Below, piece by piece: positions 1 through 4,722 of a DNA stretch of 6,997 nt. The stretch is from an uncultured Veillonella sp. (lineage in GTDB: Bacteria; Bacillota; Negativicutes; Veillonellales; Veillonellaceae), in assembly GCF_934190855.1 (NCBI RefSeq), contig NZ_CAKPTN010000087.1:1-6997 (forward strand). The letters are read 5' to 3'. Every line of letters begins with the position of its first letter. Position 1 is the first letter of the stretch. Under the pieces are notes generated by a model. It did not search any database, was not told the DNA's origin, and saw only the letters and a list, made by a program, of their open reading frames with translations. Position numbers and translations under genes: made by a program.

Positions 1-79
1 CGAACACAGTAGTTAAGCTCATAAACGCCGAAAGTACTTGGCTGGAGACGGCCTGGGAGGATAGGAAGCCGCTGATTGC
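1..79 (+). rRNA. rrf: 5S ribosomal RNA, 3' part (5' end outside window)
   Basis: The window opens inside a 5S rRNA gene. The universally conserved CGAACAC...AGTTAAGC segment is at the very start, followed by the loop/helix core CGCCGAAAGTACTTGG and the 3' strand GGGAGGATAGGAAGCCGC. By comparison with known 5S molecules roughly the first 40 nucleotides are missing. The 3' end is set at about 79, just before the terminator, and could be off by a few bases because the pairing 5' strand is not visible. This is the last gene of an rRNA operon reading into the window; the sequence looks intact and functional. Confidence 0.95.
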
Positions 80-83
80 TTAA

Positions 84-112
84 AGGCACACCTGAGGGTG
101 TGTCTTTTTTTG
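84..112 (+). terminator. Intrinsic terminator of the rRNA operon
   Basis: AGGCACACC (84-92) pairs with GGTGTGTCT (97-105) as a 9-bp stem with one G-T pair and a TGAG loop, followed directly by a run of seven T residues. It lies about five bases after the 5S 3' end and is a textbook rho-independent terminator for the rRNA transcript. Confidence 0.93.
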
Positions 113-117
113 TGTAT

Positions 118-136
118 GGCTTCATATCCTCCCAGG
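118..136 (-). repeat. Inverted near-copy of the 5S rRNA 3' end
   Basis: Read on the minus strand these 19 bases are CCTGGGAGGATATGAAGCC. They match positions 52-70 of the 5S gene at 18 of 19 positions. The two arms face each other across the terminator, so the transcript could form a large outer stem (52-70 with 118-136). This could be a fragment of an oppositely oriented 5S gene left by rearrangement, or part of a structured repeat. The match ends abruptly on the far side, where a CCAGG-GTA-CCTGG palindrome (132-144) begins. Confidence 0.75.
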
Positions 137-145
137 GTACCTGGT

Positions 146-172
146 AAGCAGGGCAGTAAAAGCAGGGCAGTA
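146..172 (+). repeat. Tandem 13-bp direct repeat
   Basis: AAGCAGGGCAGTA occurs at 146-158 and again at 160-172 with no mismatch, separated by one A. A shorter related piece, GAAGCAGGGAAG, appears at 245-256. It lies inside the GC-rich, structured island behind the 5S gene. Its function is unknown. Confidence 0.8.
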
Positions 173-183
173 GAAGATGGAGG

Positions 184-271
184 AGTGAAACGACGACAGA
201 TTCACTGCATCGCTTTCTTCCGAACGTAAAATTTACCAAGCTGCGAAGCAGGGAAGGGAAATCCACAGTGA
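184..271. ncRNA. Candidate structured RNA or folded intergenic repeat
   Basis: This stretch can form a multi-part fold. TCACTG (202-207) pairs with CAGTGA (266-271). After a symmetric 6/6 internal loop, TTTCTTCC (214-221) pairs with GGAAGGGA (252-259) with two G-T pairs. Inside are two small hairpins, the near-palindrome GTAAAATTTAC (226-236) and CTGC-GAA-GCAG (241-251). A competing hairpin AGTGAA (184-189) with TTCACT (201-206) overlaps the outer arm. I see no start codon with a ribosome binding site and no match to RNase P, SRP, tmRNA or a riboswitch family I know. It may be an RNA gene, an rRNA spacer relic or a dispersed repeat; strand is undecided. Confidence 0.35.
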
Positions 272-276
272 GGATT

Positions 277-293
277 GATAGGAAGCCGCGGCT
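277..293 (+). repeat. Direct copy of a 5S 3'-end fragment plus palindrome
   Basis: GATAGGAAGCCGC at 277-289 is identical to positions 60-72 of the 5S gene, in the same orientation and about 217 bp downstream. Its end overlaps a perfect 10-bp palindrome, AGCCGCGGCT (284-293). With the inverted copy at 118-136 this gives two extra pieces of the 5S tail in this spacer. An AGGAGG sequence follows at about 300-304, but no start codon lies at a useful distance, so I do not call a gene. Confidence 0.6.
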
Positions 294-320
294 AGTGGTA
301 GGAGGTAAACTATTTCCATA

Positions 321-352
321 CGGTAACGAGGCACAACGTGCCAATGTTACCG
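321..352. other. Strong hairpin of unknown role
   Basis: CGGTAAC (321-327) pairs with GTTACCG (346-352). After a small internal loop (GA against AAT) GGCAC (330-334) pairs with GTGCC (338-342) around a three-base AAC loop. Twelve base pairs in 32 nt are well above what AT-rich spacer gives by chance. No T run follows on either strand, so it is not a normal intrinsic terminator. It marks the end of the GC-richer island; from 353 to 476 the spacer is plain AT-rich DNA with nothing recognisable. Confidence 0.6.
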
Positions 353-476
353 AACTATAAATCAGTTGAGTAACTCAAAGTATATGTAAATTAAAGATTT
401 TATGTAGATACACTGTGCCAATAAAATATAAACTATATGAGTTACTTTAAATTATGTCATCTGCTTTAAATATAAT

Positions 477-517
477 ACCCCTATAAGCCACATTAAGCCG
501 CTTATAGGGGTTTATTC
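477..517 (-). terminator. Terminator after the antitoxin gene, possibly bidirectional
   Basis: A perfect 12-bp stem joins ACCCCTATAAGC (477-488) and GCTTATAGGGGT (500-511) across an 11-nt loop. On the minus strand it begins about six bases after the antitoxin stop codon and is followed by the T-rich ATTATATTT. On the plus strand TTTATTCTT follows, so it could also stop readthrough from the rRNA side. Confidence 0.85.
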
Positions 518-793
518 TTATACTAAACTAATCTTTACTTGTTTATCTAAAGCAAATGCAATCTTACAGAGAGTACTAATACTTGTATTTGCACCTTGTT
601 CTATTCTTGCAATTGTGGATTGAGGGACACCAGATTTTTCAGCTAAATCACGTTGTGTTAAACCGGCTGCTTCACGAGCTTTTGCAATCACTATAGCACT
701 TTCTAGATTAGCCGATTCTTTTTCAAATCTGGCTTTAAACTTTGGATCTTTTAATTGTTCTTTCAGAAAATCGTCAAATTTAATTGTTGGCAT
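518..793 (-). CDS. higA: HigA-type antitoxin, XRE-family HTH protein
   Basis: A 91-residue DNA-binding antitoxin expected to bind and neutralise the upstream-encoded toxin and to repress the shared promoter. A Cro/C1-type helix-turn-helix occupies about residues 40-72, with REAAGLTQRDLAEKSGV as the first helices and PQSTIARIEQG as the recognition part. The N-terminal 35 residues (FDDFLKEQLKDPKFKARFEKE) are charged and helical, the usual toxin-contact segment of this family. I chose the ATG at 793 (MPTIKF) because GAGGAGG sits seven bases upstream. A longer reading from 832 has no ribosome binding site and would extend deep into the toxin gene. The start overlaps the toxin 3' end by 14 nt, which implies translational coupling, and a terminator follows the stop at once. 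The family call is strong; the exact HigA label versus another XRE antitoxin is less certain. Confidence 0.9.
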   Translation of the reverse strand: MPTIKFDDFLKEQLKDPKFKARFEKESANLESAIVIAKAREAAGLTQRDLAEKSGVPQSTIARIEQGANTSISTLCKIAFALDKQVKISLV

Positions 794-1145
794 AATATTC
801 CTCCTCAAACTCGCGCCTAATTTGTTTGGCATGAATTATCTCTCTTTTAGGTGTTTTCTGCATTTTCTTAGTAAATCCATGAGTAATAATATATCTATTA
901 TTAATTACATGAAAGTATAATGCCCTTTGAATACTATTAGGACATTTAAGACGGATTTCATATAGATTTTTGTCCACTTTCTTTACCCACTGCATATATT
1001 GAGCAACTAACAATCCTGAATCCTGGATTTTATGTATTAATGAAAACATTTTATCCGAATCAGATTCAGTAAGTGATTCTAAAAATTCTAGAAATTCATT
1101 ATGTCCATTAGGTCTTGTATAGAACTCAAATTTAGGTTTCTCCAT
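780..1145 (-). CDS. higB: HigB/RelE-type toxin (Gp49-like family)
   Basis: A 121-residue toxin of the RelE/HigB fold, PF05973-like. Such proteins are typically ribosome-dependent mRNA endonucleases. The family signature is clear: LYEIRLK at about residues 61-67, a conserved Arg at 74 before ALYFHV, and HGFTKKMQKTP at 89-99, followed by a charged C-terminal helix (EIIHAKQIRREFEEEY). I chose the ATG at 1145 (MEKPKF) because GAAGG lies seven bases upstream. Earlier in-frame starts (TTG at 1193, ATG at 1166) lack a ribosome binding site, and they coincide with the -35 and -10 boxes of the likely promoter. Toxin first, antitoxin second is the HigBA order. Length is normal and no frameshift is seen, so the module looks intact. 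Toxicity and mRNA cleavage are inferred from the family. Confidence 0.9.
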   Translation of the reverse strand: MEKPKFEFYTRPNGHNEFLEFLESLTESDSDKMFSLIHKIQDSGLLVAQYMQWVKKVDKNLYEIRLKCPNSIQRALYFHVINNRYIITHGFTKKMQKTPKREIIHAKQIRREFEEEYYANN

Positions 1146-1164
1146 CCCAATCCTTCTTTCCTTC

Positions 1165-1193
1165 ATGATAGCATATATGCGTTCAAACCTCAA
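1165..1193 (-). promoter_or_regulatory. Promoter of the toxin-antitoxin operon
   Basis: On the minus strand TTGAGG (1188-1193) and TATCAT (1165-1170) are separated by exactly 17 bases, a good sigma-70-type promoter. Transcription would start about 12 bases before the toxin ATG at 1145, giving a very short leader that still contains the ribosome binding site. The placement supports the 1145 start. Confidence 0.65.
1171..1180. promoter_or_regulatory. Palindromic operator candidate for HigA
   Basis: GCATATATGC is a perfect 10-bp palindrome directly adjoining the -10 box and inside the spacer of the toxin-antitoxin promoter. XRE-type antitoxins commonly repress their own operon by binding such palindromes, so this is the natural operator candidate. 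No second copy was seen close by. Confidence 0.5.
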
Positions 1194-1199
1194 TTTTAA

Positions 1200-1538
1200 A
1201 GTGATTGCTTATCCGATTTCTTATCTTTACTATATAAATAACTTAGTAGCTTTTTGTAGCTTAAAGAAATAATGGGCATAATTCTTCAGCTTGGTAATCA
1301 CTATTCAAGTTTGTATGTATTTAACTATTCCTAAAGATCTAGAAATAGGAGAAATCAAGTTATATCATTTATTGTTATGATTTTCACTAGACTCATTTGA
1401 ATCGTTGCTTATTTAATTTGATGGTACAGGTAAAATAAGAGATTAGGAACCCAAAATTTTATGATTGTGTCCTCAATTTACCTATCTATAATTAGCATTA
1501 ATCAACGTGCTTCAGGATACATCTTTTCCTTATAGCTA
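1200..1538. other. Gene-free AT-rich spacer
   Basis: This is the divergent spacer between the minus-strand toxin-antitoxin operon and the plus-strand CGGC gene. It holds no ORF with a credible ribosome binding site, no strong hairpin, no tRNA and no repeat that I could find. A 20-codon frame from the ATG at 1273 has only a weak upstream AAAGAA and is not called. Confidence 0.6.
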
Positions 1539-1547
1539 TGTTATACT
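1539..1547 (+). promoter_or_regulatory. Extended -10 promoter for the CGGC gene
   Basis: TG-T-TATACT forms an extended -10 element ending 32 bases before the ATG at 1580. No convincing -35 box is present at the expected place, as is usual with extended -10 promoters. A second TATACT at 1554-1559 lacks the TG. Confidence 0.5.
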
Positions 1548-1579
1548 AAGGTTTATACTATACTTTCAATGGAGGTCTT

Positions 1580-1951
1580 ATGACTAAGAAAATTGCGGTT
1601 CTCGTGAATGAGGATACAATGCAGCGCTGTTCTTGTGGCGGTTGCTTAAAAGCATTTATGAATAAAGCGGATTCCTTTGAGCGTTATGCAGATGAGGATA
1701 TTGAGTTGGTAGGTTTCACGCACAGTGGTGGTGATCTAGCCAAGAAAATTGAGTCTTTCAAGAAAAAAGGGGTTACTACGGTTCATCTTTCTACGTGTAC
1801 TCGTGGTAAGAATGAGAATTATGAAAGCATCGCAGAACAGTGTGCTGAGGCAGGCTTTGATGTAGTAGGCTATACCCATGGTGCTGCGGTCTCCAAAGAT
1901 GGTAAAGAAGCAGTAATACTTTCAGCAAAACCAGTCGTAGCTGATGAGTAG
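1580..1951 (+). CDS. CGGC-domain protein, putative metal binding
   Basis: A 123-residue cytoplasmic protein matching the CGGC domain family (PF08821). The name motif C-S-C-G-G-C is at residues 17-22 (Cys17, Cys19, Cys22). Other likely ligand or redox residues are His48 in FTHSGGDL, Cys73 in VHLSTCTRG, Cys88 and His100 in VVGYTHG. The alternating beta/alpha pattern (IAVLVN, IELVGF, TTVHLS, FDVVGY) fits a small Rossmann-like fold. The family is described as putatively metal binding, and no enzyme activity is established to my knowledge. GGAGG precedes the ATG by four bases, supporting this start. It is a single-gene unit, with its own promoter signal upstream and a weak terminator-like hairpin downstream. 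Neighbours do not reveal a partner. Confidence 0.85.
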   Translation: MTKKIAVLVNEDTMQRCSCGGCLKAFMNKADSFERYADEDIELVGFTHSGGDLAKKIESFKKKGVTTVHLSTCTRGKNENYESIAEQCAEAGFDVVGYTHGAAVSKDGKEAVILSAKPVVADE

Positions 1952-2020
1952 ACTGTGATAGATAAACATTTTAAACAGAATAACGATCTATACTAGTAAT
2001 ACTACAAACTATTAGGTAAT

Positions 2021-2083
2021 ATTTAGCGTAAGCTAATTTATCTTAAACAGATGAATAATTGTTCCATTATTCATTTTGTATTT
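2021..2083 (+). terminator. Weak terminator-like hairpins after the CGGC gene
   Basis: ATGAATAA (2051-2058) pairs with TTATTCAT (2067-2074) around an 8-nt loop, followed by TTTGTATTT. The stem is perfect but nearly all A-T, so termination would be weak. A small TTAGC-GTAA-GCTAA hairpin (2023-2036) lies just before it. Confidence 0.4.
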
Positions 2084-2144
2084 ACCATACATCTTTACAA
2101 TATGGATAGTGTGTAGAATTCCGTGTGGTATCTATATTTAAATA

Positions 2145-2169
2145 GCTATACATTTTTCCTGTATATAGC
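2145..2169 (+). promoter_or_regulatory. Inverted repeat in the leader of the M48 gene
   Basis: GCTATA (2145-2150) and TATAGC (2164-2169) form an inverted repeat with a 13-nt middle, 35 bases before the peptidase start. It could be an operator or a leader hairpin. No confident -35/-10 pair could be fixed in this spacer; TATATT at 2133-2138 is a possible -10 without a good -35. Confidence 0.3.
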
Positions 2170-2204
2170 CTTTATTACTCCTTATATTTTGAGAGGTTGA
2201 GAGA

Positions 2205-3389
2205 ATGAACAAGAAACTTACAGCGGCTACGTTATCTGTAGCTATGGCGGTGTCTATGGCACCTGCGATCATGCAAACAGCTCCTGTACAAGCAGCATCT
2301 GGCGCAGTACAGTCCTTAGCTGGTGGTGCTATTGCTATGGCTTACGTATCTACTGCTTTAAATAAAATGGATAATTCTGAGCAAGGCCAAAAAGAGAGCT
2401 TGGCTCGTACAAAAGAGAAAACAGGTTACTTGAACGACAGTGCCGCTCAAGAGCGTGTAAATCGCATTATGAAAACCTTAGAGGCTACGCCGAGCGTAAA
2501 ACGTTCCTATGTTGTATATGCGAACCCTGATGAGGAGTTCAATGCTTTTGCAACGCTTGGTCGTGTTATGTCTATCAACAAAGGTGCGTTAGATACGCTT
2601 GATGATGATCAATTGGCGTACGTAATGGCCCATGAAATTGCGCATGGTGAGCATAAAGATATCATCAATGGCGCTAAGAAACAAATCGGTTTATCTACAG
2701 CAGTAGGTATCGCTGCAGGTGGTAGCGAAGGGGCTGCCATTTTATCCAACGTAGCAGGTAACTACTTGTCTAACCAAGTATTTACAATGAGCCAAGAAAA
2801 AGCAGCCGATGAATTAGGCTTCAAGATTTTAAGTGAATCTCCATACAATGTGGGCGGTGCCGCTGGTTCTATGCTAGTACTTCGAAACAAAGTAGGGGAA
2901 CACTATCGTGAAGGGCTTTCACAAGTAGTAGTACCTAATAACCATCCTAAGTTAACAGATCGTGTGAACAATAACATTGCTCGCATGTACACATACTCTG
3001 GAAATCACGTAAATGTGGCTAAAGGCGCCGTTTATGTAAATGGCGATAATATCTATACCCCAGCTGCTAGCGGCCGCTATACAGGTGAAGAACGCGCTTT
3101 CTACATGGCTGGTAAACTAGCTCGTATGTACCATAACAACCAAGTGACACCAGGTTCTGCATCTTATAACGGTGGCACAGTAACGGTAGCGGGCCAAAAT
3201 ATCGTCACTACGCCGAATGCAGATGTAGCATTACAAGTGGCGACCAACCTAAATAATGCCTTTGTAAAACCGGCAGGCGCTGCCGTTAATGCTAAAAAGC
3301 CTGCTAAGGTTAAACAAGAAAAACCTAAAAAGGTAAAAGAAAACAAAAAAGCGAAAGACAATAAAAAAGCAGATAAAACTAAAAAATAA
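2205..3389 (+). CDS. Exported M48-family zinc metallopeptidase with Lys-rich tail
   Basis: A 394-residue secreted peptidase. Residues 1-30 form a Sec signal peptide (MNKK, hydrophobic core, cleavage likely after APVQA). The zinc site HEIAH is at 143-147 within AYVMAHEIAHGEHKDI. The third ligand is Glu198 in SQEKAADELG with Asp202, the usual M48 helix. NHPKLTDRVN at 246-255 matches the conserved HPxxxxR segment. The peptidase domain therefore spans about 75-265. Residues 266-355 are a less familiar C-terminal region, and 364-394 is an extremely lysine-rich tail (KKPAKVKQEKPKK onward). There are no cysteines and no later membrane segment, so the mature protein should be soluble in the periplasm or bound to the envelope. 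A weak GAGAGG lies eight bases before the ATG. Relatives of the BepA/LoiP type act in outer-membrane protein quality control; such a role here is inference. Confidence 0.9.
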   Translation: MNKKLTAATLSVAMAVSMAPAIMQTAPVQAASGAVQSLAGGAIAMAYVSTALNKMDNSEQGQKESLARTKEKTGYLNDSAAQERVNRIMKTLEATPSVKRSYVVYANPDEEFNAFATLGRVMSINKGALDTLDDDQLAYVMAHEIAHGEHKDIINGAKKQIGLSTAVGIAAGGSEGAAILSNVAGNYLSNQVFTMSQEKAADELGFKILSESPYNVGGAAGSMLVLRNKVGEHYREGLSQVVVPNNHPKLTDRVNNNIARMYTYSGNHVNVAKGAVYVNGDNIYTPAASGRYTGEERAFYMAGKLARMYHNNQVTPGSASYNGGTVTVAGQNIVTTPNADVALQVATNLNNAFVKPAGAAVNAKKPAKVKQEKPKKVKENKKAKDNKKADKTKK

Positions 3390-3390
3390 T

Positions 3391-3405
3391 CACGCATACA
3401 GCGTG
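3391..3405 (+). other. Small hairpin after the M48 gene
   Basis: CACGC (3391-3395) and GCGTG (3401-3405) pair around ATACA, beginning two bases after the stop codon at 3389. No T run follows. It is the first of three successive hairpins in this spacer and may protect the mRNA 3' end. Confidence 0.35.
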
Positions 3406-3420
3406 CCTGTGGGTTGTGTA

Positions 3421-3453
3421 GAAGGACAATCGAAATAAGCCAGATTGTCGTTC
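3421..3453 (+). other. Second hairpin in the spacer after the M48 gene
   Basis: GACAATC (3425-3431) pairs with GATTGTC (3443-3449), and after one G/G mismatch GAA (3421-3423) pairs with TTC (3451-3453). The loop is 11 nt. It is followed by CTATATAATG rather than a T run, so it does not look like a terminator by itself. Confidence 0.45.
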
Positions 3454-3468
3454 CTATATAATGAATAC

Positions 3469-3502
3469 AAGAGGACTGAGCAAATGCTTGGTCCTCTTTT
3501 TT
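3469..3502 (+). terminator. Intrinsic terminator of the M48 gene
   Basis: AAGAGGAC (3469-3476) pairs with GTCCTCTT (3491-3498). Inside, AGCA (3479-3482) pairs with TGCT (3485-3488). A run of T residues to 3502 follows. This is a strong rho-independent terminator about 80 bases after the peptidase stop. Confidence 0.88.
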
Positions 3503-3546
3503 AGCAAATTCTTGGTCCGCTTCTTGGCGATTGCTGAGTCCTCTTT
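3479..3546 (+). repeat. Degenerate direct repeats of the terminator arm
   Basis: The 20 bases at 3479-3498 recur at 3503-3522 with two mismatches, a 24-base period. A third, more degenerate piece (TGCTGAGTCCTCTTT) is at 3532-3546. The third piece is also an 11-of-12 inverted match to GAGGACTGAGCA (3471-3482), so the terminator's left arm has two possible partners. This looks like local duplication of the terminator, now decaying. Confidence 0.6.
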
Positions 3547-3552
3547 CTTGTA

Positions 3553-3581
3553 TAGACCGCATACAATAGATACTGTATACT
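3553..3581 (+). promoter_or_regulatory. Probable promoter of the binding-protein pair
   Basis: TAGACC (3553-3558) and TATACT (3576-3581) are 17 bases apart. The -10 is good and the -35 mediocre. Transcription would begin near 3588 and give a leader of about 45 nt before the ATG at 3634. It lies right after the terminator repeats, where a new unit must start. Confidence 0.4.
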
Positions 3582-3633
3582 AAAGCTATAAATATTCGGT
3601 TAATCGTAAGTTGCAGATGAGAGAGGGGCGCTT

Positions 3634-4713
3634 ATGAATCAAAAGAGAAGCATTTTTGGGGCCTTAAAATGGATTATGTTTAATTACATTTTTTTAGGCA
3701 TCCTTATAGTGATTGGTCTAGTTATCGCTTTGGCACCAGATTTATTGGGTGATGTTATACCGCGACACGGCACAGTAGGCAAATTATTAACTTCACTGAA
3801 TGAACGGAAGATTGAGGATAGTCAACATACGGTGATGACCGTACCTGATTATGTGCGGCGCGTTGTTACGATAGGTGAAAGTACGGTAGATATTATGGGT
3901 GCCATTGGTGGAGAGCCCTATATCGTGGCTACGGATGGATCAGCCTATTCCAGTTCCACTCATGTTAATGGTCGTGTAGAGCTAACGGTGGACTCCATTA
4001 AGTCCTACGAACCAGACGTGGTTGTAGCGCCAGACTCTACGCCTCCTAGCCTTGTGTCGTCCTTGCGCGCTGCCGGTATACCTGTCTTTGTGTATACGAA
4101 GAAAGATAGTTTTAAGGATATTATTTTAACGACTAAAACAATAGGAGAGATTTTTAAAGATAAAGATCCAGAACGAGAGTTTATTGTATCTAGACGTAAT
4201 GTTAAGAAACTTGTAGAGCCTTACGAAAAGGATAAAAAGCCTGTCATTGCTTTATATAATAGCTCTCACGGCGTATATCGGTCGGGCATTGTACGGGATA
4301 TGATTGAACAGGTGCATGGTATTGATGGAGCAGGCAATCTCGTTATAACCCAAAACGGCAAGGATCCTAAGATTTTCTCTGATGTGTCTTGGTACCGAGA
4401 TCATAAAACGACGGTAGATATGAACCAATCTATGGGAACGAAAGCCGATTTGATTCGTATTAATCCAGATGTTATTTTTGTGCCTACCCGTTTTATCGAT
4501 AAACTGCCAGATTACAAGCAAGATATTGATGCCATTATGAATGATCCTGACTTACAAAATGTAACGGCTGTTAAAAAAGGTTATGTCTATCCAGTACAGG
4601 AACTATTTGTGATGAGCTATTCTTGGAAAGCTTTCATGGCCATGGAACAAATGGCAAAATGGCTCTATGGTCCTAGCACCTATGAGGGCATCGTTAAATA
4701 TAAGAGCGAATAA
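3634..4713 (+). CDS. Membrane-anchored periplasmic substrate-binding-like protein (BtuF/FecB type)
   Basis: A 359-residue protein resembling the class III solute-binding fold of iron-siderophore and cobalamin ABC importers (Peripla_BP_2, PF01497). A short basic N-terminus precedes a membrane segment at about residues 16-36. No lipobox cysteine exists (the protein has no Cys), and a signal peptidase cut after ALA would leave Pro at +1, so an uncleaved anchor is likely. Lobe 1 spans about 75-155 (RVVTIGESTVDIMGAIGG, then YEPDVVVAP and LRAAGIPVFVY). A helical linker follows at 160-200. Lobe 2 is 202-345 (KPVIALYN, INPDVIFVP, NDPDLQNVTAVKKGYVYPV). GAGAGGGGC before the ATG supports the start. The next gene begins nine bases after the stop and is a paralog, so the two are cotranscribed. 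No permease or ATPase gene is present here. The ligand is unknown. Confidence 0.82.
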   Translation: MNQKRSIFGALKWIMFNYIFLGILIVIGLVIALAPDLLGDVIPRHGTVGKLLTSLNERKIEDSQHTVMTVPDYVRRVVTIGESTVDIMGAIGGEPYIVATDGSAYSSSTHVNGRVELTVDSIKSYEPDVVVAPDSTPPSLVSSLRAAGIPVFVYTKKDSFKDIILTTKTIGEIFKDKDPEREFIVSRRNVKKLVEPYEKDKKPVIALYNSSHGVYRSGIVRDMIEQVHGIDGAGNLVITQNGKDPKIFSDVSWYRDHKTTVDMNQSMGTKADLIRINPDVIFVPTRFIDKLPDYKQDIDAIMNDPDLQNVTAVKKGYVYPVQELFVMSYSWKAFMAMEQMAKWLYGPSTYEGIVKYKSE

Positions 4714-4722
4714 GGAGAGAGT

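Noticed and set aside
146..271. Possible CRISPR array
   Set aside because: Only two 13-bp copies with one base between them; no regular spacers.
298..360. AGGAGG sequence suggesting a gene start near 300
   Set aside because: No ATG, GTG or TTG follows at a usable distance with an open frame; a strong hairpin follows instead.
794..832. Thirteen-residue N-terminal extension of the antitoxin
   Set aside because: No ribosome binding site before it, while GAGGAGG is ideally placed for the ATG at 793.
1146..1193. Longer toxin starting at TTG 1193 or ATG 1166
   Set aside because: These codons coincide with the -35 and -10 boxes of the promoter and lack a ribosome binding site; ATG 1145 has one.
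1273..1335. Twenty-codon plus-strand frame in the spacer
   Set aside because: Only a weak AAAGAA upstream, no motif, and length expected by chance.
3164..3562. Minus-strand 132-codon frame over the M48 3' end and terminator
   Set aside because: It runs antisense through the lysine-rich tail and the terminator hairpins; no ribosome binding site and no recognisable domain.
4252..4521. Minus-strand 89-codon frame
   Set aside because: Shadow of the first binding-like protein with no start signal or motif.
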